NCBI GenBank assembly: GCA_963920575.1 | Contig: OY986965.1 | Location: 2,727,072-2,791,071, forward strand | DNA: 64,000 bases | Direction of reading: 5' to 3' | Source: Narthecium ossifragum | Taxonomy: Eukaryota; Streptophyta; Magnoliopsida; Dioscoreales; Nartheciaceae | Shown: positions 36,842 to 47,100 of the stretch, piece after piece | Layout of the letters: the number at the start of each line of letters is the position of its first letter | How positions within the stretch are numbered: the stretch's first letter is position 1 | The notes under the pieces: generated by a model | What the model was told of the DNA's origin: nothing | Database searches by the model: none | The model's input: the letters and a program-made list of their open reading frames with translations, nothing else | Position numbers and translations under genes: made by a program

Positions 36842-38700
36842 GATACAGCGTATTTTCTAGCGCTTGAATGTCAAAATTAATTTTGGAAACAACTTATTTT
36901 ATTTCCTTAAACTCCATTACTCTTTATTTTTTGTGTGGGGACAAACACGTTTGGCCGCTATAGTCTTTAGAATTTATTGCTACCAAATACATTTGGTCGT
37001 TATAGCCTTTAGATACCGTGTATTTTTCAGTGCTTGATTGTCAAAACTAATTTTGAAAGCAACTCGTTGTACTTCCTTGAATTCTATTACTCTTTGTTTT
37101 TTTATGTGCGATCAAACACATTTGGTCTCTATAGTTTTTAGAATTTATTACTACCAAACACATTTGGTCATCGTAGTATTTAGAATTTTTCACATTTCGA
37201 AGTAATTATTTTCTAACGATCGGATACTTTGTCATAATTATTTTATAGCAATCAAATACTTCGTCGCAAATAAAAATAAAACTAGAAAATGAGGATTAGT
37301 GACTAATATCTTGATCATTAAACAATCAAAAACCTTTTGCGACGATTTATTATGATTTATTACAACGAGTTGCAATGATCGCGTTTAAAATGTCATTTTC
37401 ACAGCTTATGATGATCACAACAATTTTTGTCGCCAATACTCTACGTGACCATTTTCACTCAGTCGCTACGCGTCATTTTTCTTGCAGTGAATTTGTTGTC
37501 TTTTATGTGCTTGTCTTCTAATGCATCTTTATCTCTCCCATAGCTTTTTCTCTCCACTGCTCTTTCATATTCCATCTCTTTTATATTATACAACAGTGGT
37601 ATCAGAGCGAGATGAGAACCTCGGATCCAAAAGGATGGTTCTTTCAATGAGAAAAGCATAGGGTGGAATTGAATCTCCCTCGATAATAACTCACGCAGTT
37701 CAAACCAAGTCAATGTTTCAAAACAATCTATTGCATATATGTCAACCCATACTTTGGTTCATGAGCTACAATATATCGTATCAGGGTGGTTGAGTGTGTC
37801 ATCGAAGGAGTTTCTTTTGGTGGCAAATGGATTTACAGAAATGAAGGATTAAAGCAATATAATTTGTCATTATATATCATACGTCATTATATGTTCATAC
37901 CTAATGACATCATCCTTGACTTCAGAAGCTTTTCTCAATGAAAGAATCATATATGTAATAGACTGTTTTGAAACTTAAGAGGGCTTGAACTGCGTGAGCT
38001 ATTGTCGAGGGAGATTCAATTCCACCGTATGTTTCTCTCATTGAAATAACCATGCTTTCGGATCCAAGGTGCTCATCTTGCTCTGATACCATTGTTGTAC
38101 AATATAAGAGAGATAAAATATGGAGACAAAGGGCTATGGGCAAGGGCGGAGCCATGAATTTTTTCTACCCTGGGCTGTGGGCTGTGGGTTGTGGGTTGTG
38201 GTCTATGGGAAGCATGGCTAATGAGCTAAGGCATATAATATAGCTAGTTTGACCAAAATTTGGCTAATTTTGACCTGGGCTACAACCCACCTTAGCCTTC
38301 ATGGTGGCTCCGCCCTTGGCTATGGGAGAGAGAATATGCACTAGAAGACAAACACGAAATGGACAACAAATTCATAACAAGAAAAATGACATATAGCAAC
38401 CAAATTTGTTGCGACCAAGTTAAAATGGTTGCTACATGTAAACTATTCATGACCAAAATAAATATGGTCATCATAAGTTGTGAAAATTATATTTTAAATG
38501 TGACTATTGCAACTCGTCGTAATAAATCACAATAAATCGTCACAAAAAGTTTTTGATTCTTTAGTGACCAAGTTATTAATCGCTAATCCTCATTTTCTAG
38601 CTATGTCTTTATTTGCGATGAAGTATCCGATCGCTATAAAATAATTACTTTGAAACATGAAAATTTTTAAAGACTGTAGTGACCAAATTCTAAAGACTAT
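36842..38700. mobile_element. Head-to-head Copia-type LTR ends forming a large inverted repeat
   Basis: The left arm (about 36842-37740) ends its LTR-like part at CAACAG and is followed by TGGTATCAGAGC (37597-37608), the primer-binding site complementary to initiator Met-tRNA. The right arm (about 37950-38700) carries the same structure on the minus strand (site at 38080-38091). Matching continues past the site into sequence encoding ESPS.IAHAVQ-like residues. The two primer sites face each other around a centre near 37840. The left arm also has a 173-bp tandem duplication (36842-37014 and 37015-37187). The right arm is interrupted by a MITE. No intact gag or pol remains. Confidence 0.7.
38141..38318. 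mobile_element. hAT-type MITE with perfect 8-bp target-site duplication
   Basis: This 178-bp element has terminal inverted repeats beginning CAAGGGCGGAGCCA (exact complement at the right end). It is flanked on both sides by GCTATGGG (38133-38140 and 38319-38326). It contains a short GGGCTGTGGGTTGTGG run and has no coding capacity. It is inserted in the right arm of the LTR inverted repeat and is therefore younger than it. Confidence 0.92.
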
Positions 38701-39189
38701 AGCGTATTTTTCCTCTCACTTTCTCCACGTAAAACTAAATAGTCAGACTTCTCTCAAAATCTTACCCGTCATATGTCTACTTAGTACTACGATTACTATC
38801 ATATTTCACCCTCAAAACTTGCTAAATATCATGTGTCACCAATAATTTTCATAATATCATATTATCTTCTGAGAACATGATATTATGAGAATATGGAATC
38901 CTTTTAATAATACCCTTCCCTCCTATTAACATTAGATGGAATTGGATTGTCACATTCCAAAAAATAGATTCCATTTACATATCAAAGATGCACAATATAT
39001 TCATACTCTTTAATCTTAAGCCTCCAATCATGGATCAACAAATCACTGCTTGATAGTTCAAAAACAAATGCCAAACATCACACACTCTCTACCTGGACAG
39101 CCCCATGTTCCTAAACGGACCCATCCTTTGTCTTCTACTTCCCAATGCCACCCTGTTCCCAGCCACCATCCCTCCAATCGTCTCATGCT

Positions 39190-39355
39190 ACGTCACCCCT
39201 CTCTCTCACTCTCTCACTCTCACTCTCTCCCTCTCTCTCACACACACACACACTCACCCACTCTCTATAAATCCTCCCAATTCTCCAAATTTATTACTCT
39301 CTTCTCAAGCCTCTTGAACTCAAAACACTACTCAAGTAGCCATAATCCTATAACA
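39190..39355 (+). promoter_or_regulatory. AGP promoter with TATA box
   Basis: A CT-rich microsatellite passing into CA repeats (about 39198-39252) is followed by CTATAAATCC (TATA box at about 39266-39272). The start codon is about 85 bp further on, which leaves a leader of roughly 55 bases. Confidence 0.65.
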
Positions 39356-39793
39356 ATGGCCAGCACTCACAACCATCCTCTTACTACTCCACTCTTGCTC
39401 GCCTTATTCCTTCTCTTCCTCTTCTCTTCCATGCCATCGGCATCTAATGCGCTCAAATTGAAGATCTCTGACATCTCAGCAGCGCCATCTTTCCTCCCGA
39501 GCCTCCTGAAACTCGGCCCCTCCGCCTCCCCGGCCTTATCGCCGGACACAATGCCAGTGTTCCCCTCCCCCGGCGCCACCTCCGCTACACCTCCCGGCGG
39601 GCTCCCGACCATCCCCTCGAGCCGCAGCCCTCCAAACCCGGACGACGTCGGGCCAGAGTCCGCCGTCACCCCCTCCGGCTCCTCCACCGCAGCCGCCGTA
39701 TCATCGGCGGCGCAGAATTCAAGGTTGTTGGCCTTGAAAGTGAGTGCAAGACTGGCCTGCACTTTAGTCATGTCCTTCTTGTGGTGGGCGTAA
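39356..39793 (+). CDS. Small GPI-anchored arabinogalactan protein, AGP26-like (145 aa)
   Basis: This is a single-exon gene. A signal peptide is clear at residues 1-33 (hydrophobic LLLALFLLFLFSS, cleavage near the Ala-rich SASNA). The mature part has the layout of the AGP25/26/27 group: ISAAPSFLP near the start, LSPDTMPVFPSPG in the middle, and LPTIPSSRSPPNPDD before the tail. Proline in Ser-Pro, Ala-Pro and Thr-Pro contexts would be hydroxylated and arabinogalactosylated. A C-terminal hydrophobic stretch (ARLACTLVMSFLWW) after a small-residue region fits a GPI-anchor signal. It would sit on the outer face of the plasma membrane or in the wall. The frame stays open upstream to 39050, but the TATA box at 39266 and the signal peptide support the ATG at 39356. 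Confidence 0.85.
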   Translation: MASTHNHPLTTPLLLALFLLFLFSSMPSASNALKLKISDISAAPSFLPSLLKLGPSASPALSPDTMPVFPSPGATSATPPGGLPTIPSSRSPPNPDDVGPESAVTPSGSSTAAAVSSAAQNSRLLALKVSARLACTLVMSFLWWA

Positions 39794-41794
39794 ATTGCTG
39801 GAACTTGGAATCTTTACTTGTTTACTATTTTTTTCATTAGTTGTTTCCAATATGGTTAATGGAATTATGGGTGTAACTTGTGTCATATAGCAAAGTATGA
39901 ATTTTTAAAAAAGGATGGATGGTGGTGGAGTTATTGGAATCATGTCAATGCTGATCGTAAAGTCTCAATCATTGTTCTTCAAAAAAAAATATCACCCTTA
40001 TCATTGTCCCCATCATCATAGATCTGCCATTTAATTTCCCAAAAGGTTGTCACTTTCTTGTTATCCTTTGCAATGTGGAATTATAAACTTGGGTGAAGAA
40101 AGAGTGGGTTATTAATGAACACATCCATTTATATTATTTAGTACTTGGAATACAGTATGTAACCATCCAAAGATTCCATCATTGGATTAGTGTTCCCATT
40201 ACAGTGGGAGCTCTGACACCTGGGAAGGTGGGGGTGCTTTACCTTGTTGGAATCTGAAAAAGTTTCAGCTTTTAAAGGTGCTTCCTGTTTCTCTAGTCAT
40301 CTCATTAGATGTGTTGATTGAGATATATAGATTGGAGCGATCGATTGGGATATATTTAATGATTATCTGTTCTGTCGATAGAGAAATAATCAATCACTCG
40401 ATATATGCCTATCGATTGAATATACCAGAGTGATCGAATCGGTAATTGATTGATCTATTTCATCGGTAGAATAATATTAATGAATTAGATCAATTAATCG
40501 GTATATATCTACTGATTCGATGACATGTGTAATGTATATGTCACATGTCCATGTTTATAAATATTTATCCTTTTTTATATATAAATGCAAAAGAGAGCAG
40601 CTATGCAGTATCCAATCCTTTTGTTGTTGGTGTTTATTGTTTGGCTGTAATCTGATAAAGAGGGGGAGGAATATATTACTGAAAGAAACACATGTCTGGA
40701 ATCTGTAGATAAACACTGTCAAAGACTTTGAGAAGTTCTATGATTTTATTTGATTCTATTATCTCACAGCATGCCACAGTTGCCATAGGTCATCCATCAA
40801 CCCCTTGTATCATCTCTTTATTTAAGGGGTTGCTAGGTTTGCTGCATCACTCGATGAAGTTGTTTTTTTCTTTATTCATGCATTTGTCATGTTGCTTAAG
40901 CGCTTGATGCGAGTGTATTAAATGCAAAAAGAAAATAAAGAGTGGTGTCACCTCATGTAGCCCAATATAATATATATTATGAAGTCATAAAATTAATTGT
41001 TTTACATGATATAATCAAACAAACAGTCGAAGTAAAATATCCAAAATATAAACTTCACCGATCATTCTGGAAAATTAAGCTGATAAAAAAGAGTCCGTAA
41101 ATATACTTACTATATAACCCAATATGTCCACACACACGCCCATTCCTTTGTTATTCCTTGCATCTTTGACAAATTCTTGCACAACACATGCAGTGCCTTG
41201 CTACCCCCCAATTCCTTTGTTATTCCTTGCATCTTTGACAATTCTTGCACAACACATGCAATGCTTGCTAAACTTTTCAGGAATAAAACTGTTCTTTACT
41301 GGAGCACAGTAAGGTTTACAGTAAAGTATGTCACAGATTCAAAGGAGAAAGATTAGACCATGGGTAGGTTCTTGGAAGCATATGGTATAATATGGCAGGG
41401 GAGGATGTCCAGCTTTGCATGTGAGCTAAGGAGGTGGTCTAAGCAGTGATAGGATAATGACATGATGAGATTGTAGAGTTGGAAGGTTTGGATCTATCTG
41501 CACATTGCACATGCAGTGTGTCAAGTTAGCATGTGTAGCTAACTTCATGGCGGAGAGGACCCCCGTCAAGATCTAAAATATTCTTGCCTGCCTACTAGTG
41601 CATGGAAGCCGTTGAACTTGGGTGCTTGTGTCAAGCTGATCGAGCGATCGATTAGGTATTTGATTTACTTCTATGGCAATCTTCAGAATGACTCTGATGC
41701 AGCATCATGTCATCCGCTTGTCCTAAGGTACTGCCATGATCCCCAATCACCCATGGTTTCGATGATACTAAAATGAGTGCTGATTTCTGTCAAT
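39794..41794. other. Intergenic region between the AGP gene and the Pack-MULE
   Basis: The AGP 3' UTR is at the left, and AT-rich sequence without a gene follows. It contains CTACCGAT repeat copy 4 (40325-40545) and a 69-bp direct tandem duplication (41142-41210 and 41211-41275), whose units share ATTCCTTTGTTATTCCTTGC. Confidence 0.55.
40325..40545. repeat. CTACCGAT palindromic repeat, copy 4
   Basis: This is a diverged copy with TATCGATTGAATATACCAGA, GATCGAATCGGTAATTGATT and the complementary AATTAATCGGTATATATCTA. It ends in the characteristic GACATGTGTAATGTATATGT. Confidence 0.7.
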
Positions 41795-42055
41795 TATTGA
41801 TATATTCCATTGGTAGTGAGATACCGATCAATTGATTTAGTCCATCGGTAGTGGTCTATCGAGAATAGAACAAATAATCGATGAGCACTGATTTGTGCAC
41901 AAGCCGACGTGCCATGTGTCGGTAGTTAAAGTACCGATTCTTTCATCTATCTCATCGGTTGCCCACTACTGATGGCCATCGATAGTGGGCTACCGATACA
42001 TTTAATATCGGTAGCCCACTGCCGATTCTTTTATCTATCCTATCGATAGATCAAA
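41795..42055. repeat. CTACCGAT palindromic repeat, copy 5
   Basis: This segment combines the two linker kinds: GAGATACCGATCAATTGATT with CCATCGGTAGTG at the left, and GTACCGATTCTTTCATCTAT with CCTATCGATAGATC at the right. It ends immediately before the left terminal repeat of the Pack-MULE-like element. Confidence 0.7.
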
Positions 42056-42395
42056 ATGAAATAACACTCTACTGCCCTCTAATTCAGGAAATGTTCAGTT
42101 TAAATCATATATTTTAAAACCGCTCAAAATGAACCCTACATTATCAATGACTCGATTTTTGACTTTTCTCGCACATGAATGCCGGTTTTAGACTTTTCTC
42201 CACGGGTCCCACCTCCACCATCTCTCCCATCACCGTTATCCCGCCCTCGTCCACCGCTTGGATCTTGACTCCGCTTGGCGCACTGTCATCAACTCAAAGA
42301 ACGCGGACCACGTCGACATCACCATGGTCTACGGCACCAAGGACTTCGTCTCATACGAGCTCGTCGAAGGGGTGCTCCACGAGGTAGCCCCGATC

Positions 42396-42640
42396 GGGAT
42401 GTGGGAGTGCGTTGATTGCGAGCTTGAGGTCGTCGCGTCGATCTGGGCGAGGCGGAGGAGGGCGCATGCGGCATTCTCACAGTCGACGGAGGATCCGATC
42501 TTGAGGGCACTGACAAGGGAAGGGATAGCACCGACGGAGGCGATGAGGTCCTTGTTCTCGTCGCAGAGGGAGAGGTTGAGGATGGCAGTGACGCCCTGCT
42601 CCTGGAGCTGGGGATCGGGATGGGAGAGCAAAGCTATCAT
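42396..42640 (-). pseudogene. ARM-repeat (U-box/ARM protein) gene fragment
   Basis: The minus strand reads IALLSHPDPQLQEQGVTAIL, then NLSLCDENKDLIASVGAIP and SALKIGSSVDCENAACALLR LAQID. These are two armadillo repeats of the type found in plant U-box/ARM E3 ligases. Similarity stops at about 42440 and the frame runs on into unrelated residues. It has no start, no U-box and no remaining repeats, so it is a captured fragment of the Pack-MULE-like element. Confidence 0.75.
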
Positions 42641-42689
42641 AGGGTGGACGGCGCTAACACGGGCTATTCGAGACCGGTACTCGAGCCAT

Positions 42690-43180
42690 CATGCTCTCCT
42701 CCCCTCCCCCGCCGGCAAGCTCCATGCCGCCGTCATCGGTGGCGGCCCCGACAGCCGCTGCGGCGCTGAGTCCCTCGCTGCTGCCGGCATCTCCACCTAC
42801 CTATTCAAGAGCTCTCCCTCCGGCTCCAAGCCCTGCGGCGGCGCCATCCCTCTCTCCATGCTCACCGACTTCTCCCTCCCCGCCTCGCTCGTCAACCGCC
42901 AGGTTTCCCGCATGCACCTCTTCTCCCCCGAACCTCCTCTCCGACTTCTCCCACTTCCTCCCCGACCATCTCCACATCCCCATGCTCCGTCGCGAGGTCT
43001 TAGACTCCTTCCTCCGTGCGGCCGTGCCTGCGCCGCCTCCTGCGGCGCCCACCTCATCCCCGATCCTTACATCATCCACTACATCTCGGTAGTAAATCAA
43101 ATGGTTCCAGGAGTCCCTCGCTGTCGACGTCATCATCGGCGTCGACGGCTCCAACAGCCACGTCGCCAAATCCAAGACTT
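42690..43180 (+). pseudogene. Geranylgeranyl reductase (CHLP) gene fragment, frameshifted
   Basis: The fragment carries the N-terminal FAD-binding region of geranylgeranyl diphosphate reductase, which makes the phytyl chain of chlorophyll and tocopherol. It reads AAVIGGGPDSRCGAESLAAA and then SGSKPCGGAIPLSMLTDFSL. After about 42915 the similarity moves to another frame (NLLSDFSHFLPDHLHIPMLR, EVLDSFLR). It moves again near 43110 (VDVIIGVDGSNSHVAKS). The Rossmann GxGxxG is already altered (GGGPDSRCG for GGGPAGxxA). It lacks a transit peptide, most of the enzyme and intact frames, and it is held inside the Pack-MULE-like element. Confidence 0.85.
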
Positions 43181-43333
43181 AACGCCCGTTTATCGTCTAT
43201 TGACTTTAACGCCGTTGGGTGTTCGGTAGTAAATCGAATAATTTTGATAATATAGGATTTATTTTGAGCGGTTTTAAAACATAGGGTCTATACTGAACAT
43301 TTTCTAAATTAGAGGATAGTAAAGTGTTATTTG

Positions 43334-44153
43334 CCCTAATTTAAATGATATTTAGCAAAACCAAAATATTGCGTGGGATCCACATAGCTGACGTGGCATG
43401 CCACATCAATGCACCACTTGGGTGGAGGCCCAGGTCTCGCCGGGGCCCATTCCAAATTTCCTTGGACCCCATCCAAATTGGGTCACGTCATTATTCACAT
43501 AGATATTGGACACCCCACGGGCTGGGCTTCGAAAGTCATTCGGTAATACTTGCTATACGCTGTTCGACAAGAAACAGCTGATCTCGGATCACGATCACTA
43601 ATCCTTCTCGTTTCAAAAATAAAAAATTTCAGGAACCTTGGGCGGTTTGATCCGGAGTTAAAAGGAGGCGTGACTCCATTTTATTTTTATTTTTTTTATT
43701 ATTTTATTAAATATCAAAATAATGATTATGTTTGGTATGAGGTTAGAAAAAATGGGGTTAAGAGGAGATAGAGTTAGATGGGATTAGAAAAAGTGAAATT
43801 AAAGAATACGGAAAAGAAAAAGAGAAATATAATAGGTGAAATAGTATTAATTCTGTAATTATTATTTTGATGTTAATTGAAAAAACGAGGATAAGGGAAT
43901 AATACGCTCTTAACCCCGAACCAAACGGTCAATGACCCACCCAAGGCGGTCCCCACTTCCGGCCGCTCCTCATCAGCTAATGTTTCCATTTCGAGGTCCC
44001 TTTCCCCGGTCTCTTTCAGTTGCGGGTCGCTCTCGCTCCTGACCGTTACAGCCTCTCCACCGCCCTTTATAACCGTTCTCCCGCCCTTCTCGCCGCCCCC
44101 CTCACCACTTCTCCACCCCTCTCTCTCCTCTCGCTCTCGCTCTCGCGCACACG
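43334..44153 (+). promoter_or_regulatory. Upstream region and leader of the SCD2-like gene
   Basis: The segment 43725-43927 is bounded by GTTTGGTATGAGGTTA and the complement of GTTTGGTTCGGGGTTA. It looks like an AT-rich MITE of a Harbinger/Tourist-like kind, with no target duplication resolved. Closer to the gene, TTTATAAC at about 44066 is a plausible TATA box. It is followed by a CT-rich leader of about 55-60 bases before the ATG at 44154. Confidence 0.5.
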
Positions 44154-47100
44154 ATGGAGAGGATTCGAACGAGGAGCCCCATGTACACGCGCCAGAAGAG
44201 CATATCGTCGACGAACTCCGGCGCGTCATCTGCGGCGACGCCGTCGTCACCGGTGATGTCGCCGATGCACCATCACGTGCGGTCGGGATCGGCCGGGGGA
44301 GTGGGGGTGTTCCGGCGGCAGCAGAACACCGCCGCCCGTGCCGCGGCCCAGCGCCTCGCCCGCGTCATGGCCCAGCGCGATGACGACCTGAGCGACGACG
44401 ACGACGAAGATGACGACCTCAACCTCTTACCGCCCGTGGTGGCAGCGTCGGAGCTCTCCACCCCCCGTCGAGCCCCCCGGTCGCCCTCTCCCAGGGTACT
44501 AGGTTCAGCGCTCCATCTCCTTTGCCTTTTTGAGTTGAAAACGAGCATGATTTTAAAAGTGGTTTATTGGGTTTGGCGTCGAGAATACACTTGAAATCAT
44601 CGAACTAGGACAATAATGGTTTTCTTGAGGACGTCAATGATTAATTTGAGAGGAATGTATCAATAGCAGGGAGGTTTACTGTATGTTGTGAGCGGATTTA
44701 AAATACTTGGAATGGACCTTATGGGTTGGCTCTCAGCTCATTTCCATGGTTCTTTCTCCTTGATATCGAGCAAGAGTCTTGGGGTCCTTATGGATGGAGA
44801 ATATGCTTAGATTTTACAACTAGGGAAAGAATGGTGTTGGAGATGATCTTGACTATGAGATTTATAATAAGGAATGGTATGAGCGGATCACAGATCTCTT
44901 GGTGTATAAAATGAGCAGATTTGAAGCATGTAGGGATCAGAATGGAGTCTGAGATGATATCAATGTTGAGATGAACAACGGGAATTACTATGCCTGAAAA
45001 ACAAGAACAGCAGGTTCGAGTATATATGTAGGGAGAGAGATACTTATTTAGAAAAATATGAACTGACTGTTAGGTTGGTTTCCTTATTCTGGATCTTGAA
45101 TGAAGATTTGGTTTAAACACATAGTCTGAAGAACTATGTTAGTAGAGAACATCAAAAGTAAAATAATGTAATCACTTATTATAAGTTTGAAGTCTCTCTT
45201 TGTCTCTCTGTTTCTGCACATATACATCTATATGGAATAGTGGGCAGCAAGAATGGTTTTAGTATTTAAGTTGGAAGATGGAAACAGAGCAATATGTATA
45301 TCTCTTTCCAATGGTGTTTATCTATTGGATTTCAAGAACTTTTTAGGCAAGAGCTATGAGAAATTACGTGAGAGGAAATGGAATAGTACTGGATTTCACA
45401 TTGCTCTCTAATGTATATAATGGGCACGAAATCTAAATTATGTGCAGAACTTCAGAGGTTCCTTTCTCAAGGATAATTGGTTGCTTGTGAAACTTATGCT
45501 GGTGGCCTTCAAAAAGAATAAGAATTGCTGCAAAACGGAATAATGGTACTTAGAAGATTTAGAGAAGGGCTGAACTCTGAATGATGATTACGGATTAGCA
45601 GGCCTATTTGAGCTTACTTATGTCATAGATAGTAGAATTTTGTCCTAGCCAGTTCTTTTTTACTCTTTTCTAGCTGGGATCTGGGTTTTGCTCTTTTCTA
45701 GTTCTGGACCATTCTTCTTTGTTTTTCAATAATTGCATGACAGAAGAGCCTGTTTGTAATTTGTGCACTCCATCCTGTATGTTTGTTTTGGAGTTCAACA
45801 ATTTGTGGGGATTTAGTTAGATGATCTGATGCCTTGATATTAAACAACAGAAAGGATGCATGCTGATTACCATTTGTGCTCAGGTCTTGATTGAAGCTTT
45901 GTATTCTAGACCATGGGCTTATTTAAGTATTTTGTCTATTGCTGCAGAACATTGAGCATTTGGTTTACTAAATATTTCCATACCTTTTCCTTTTAGTTAG
46001 GTCGTTACCTTGCCGAGCAAACTTCAACTGTACGGTCTACATCTGCGGGTCGACCTTCTATTGCAGCAAAGCAAACTACACTGATACCTCCTATTAGATC
46101 ATCATCCAGAGCTCTTGCTGCTACACTGGCTTCCGAGCCCCCTTCCATTGGTAGTCGAAGAGAGAAAAGGTTGATTTCCTTTTGTATTCCTTTTGTTTTC
46201 CTTCTTCTTCATAGAGTGCCCTTTTACCATCTACCATCTCCCTGTTCAGCTTTATTATGAATTAAAGGACTGTATTAATTACTTGTGGAAATTTTTCTTC
46301 ATTTAGTGGATGCCCATGTACATTGCGGTACAAACAAGCTGTTAAGTGTAGTGTTGCTCCGGTGTAAACTCCAATCTGATGCACTTGCTCGAGTATGTAT
46401 TGTTAAAGGAAGATTGGAAGATTACAATGGCAAGGCCATATTTTGGGCTTGCCCTGACAAGTTGTTACTTACTTATCTGATGCTATTCTTTATTATTTCT
46501 GTTGGCGTGCTCATAGGTTATGTTTTGATTGATCTTATCATAGTCGACAGGAAGTCTGGACACTTTGCATCTTCCTGTTATTATTACTTATGATAGTTAT
46601 TCAAGGCTCATGGATGCTGTGAAACCTTAAGTACTGCATGACAAAAGGTCACCATACATTTTCGCAGTAGACCACCTTTTTTCATCTTAACCATATGAAC
46701 TCATAAAAAAACTGATGACGGGCAGAAAAAAGGAAGAACAGATGCAGAATGATTTATGAATCAGGATTTATAAGCATAGAAGAATTGGTGGCTAACTGCT
46801 TTGTGATATACATACCTAAATTACCTAAATTCTGTATGATGCATGCATATGGGCCTAAGTAATGGGTATTCGCTACCTTCCGGGAGACAATGATATTATG
46901 GAGATCCTTTAATCTGTTGATTATGGTGGACTTCCTGCTACTGCCCTACTTGAGGTTTGATCTCAAGTATTTGCCATATTTCGTTCATGGAGGAGTAGAT
47001 TTCATAGTTTGGAATTTTATGCATTTCGATCTCATTACGTCGAGCTATTTCTTAAATCCTTTTGTTCAGTCAGCTAACTCCCGTATTAGAAATGTGCATG

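Larger units (their letters stand above)
42058..43333. mobile_element. Pack-MULE-like element carrying host gene fragments
   Basis: The terminal inverted repeats are about 100 bp. The left starts GAAATAACACTCTACTGCCC and contains TTTTAAAACCGCTCAAAATG. The right is its complement, ending in AAAGTGTTATTTG. Between them the base composition jumps to GC-rich coding-like sequence made of pieces of unrelated genes. These are a piece reading LDLDSAWRTVINSKNADHVD (+, source unknown), an ARM-repeat fragment (minus strand) and a geranylgeranyl reductase fragment (+). This arrangement defines Pack-MULEs. I could not confirm the expected 9-bp target duplication. Confidence 0.75.

Noticed and set aside
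37597..37608. TGGTATCAGAGC as part of a Met-tRNA gene
   Set aside because: Only the primer-binding site complementary to the tRNA 3' end is present, next to an LTR end. No cloverleaf can be built.
39050..39355. N-terminal extension of the AGP frame upstream of 39356
   Set aside because: The extension translates CT/CA microsatellite and crosses a TATA box. A clean signal peptide starts at 39356.
42258..43229. 323-aa plus-strand open frame as an intact gene
   Set aside because: It fuses unrelated gene fragments inside a Pack-MULE-like element, and the reductase similarity jumps frame within it.
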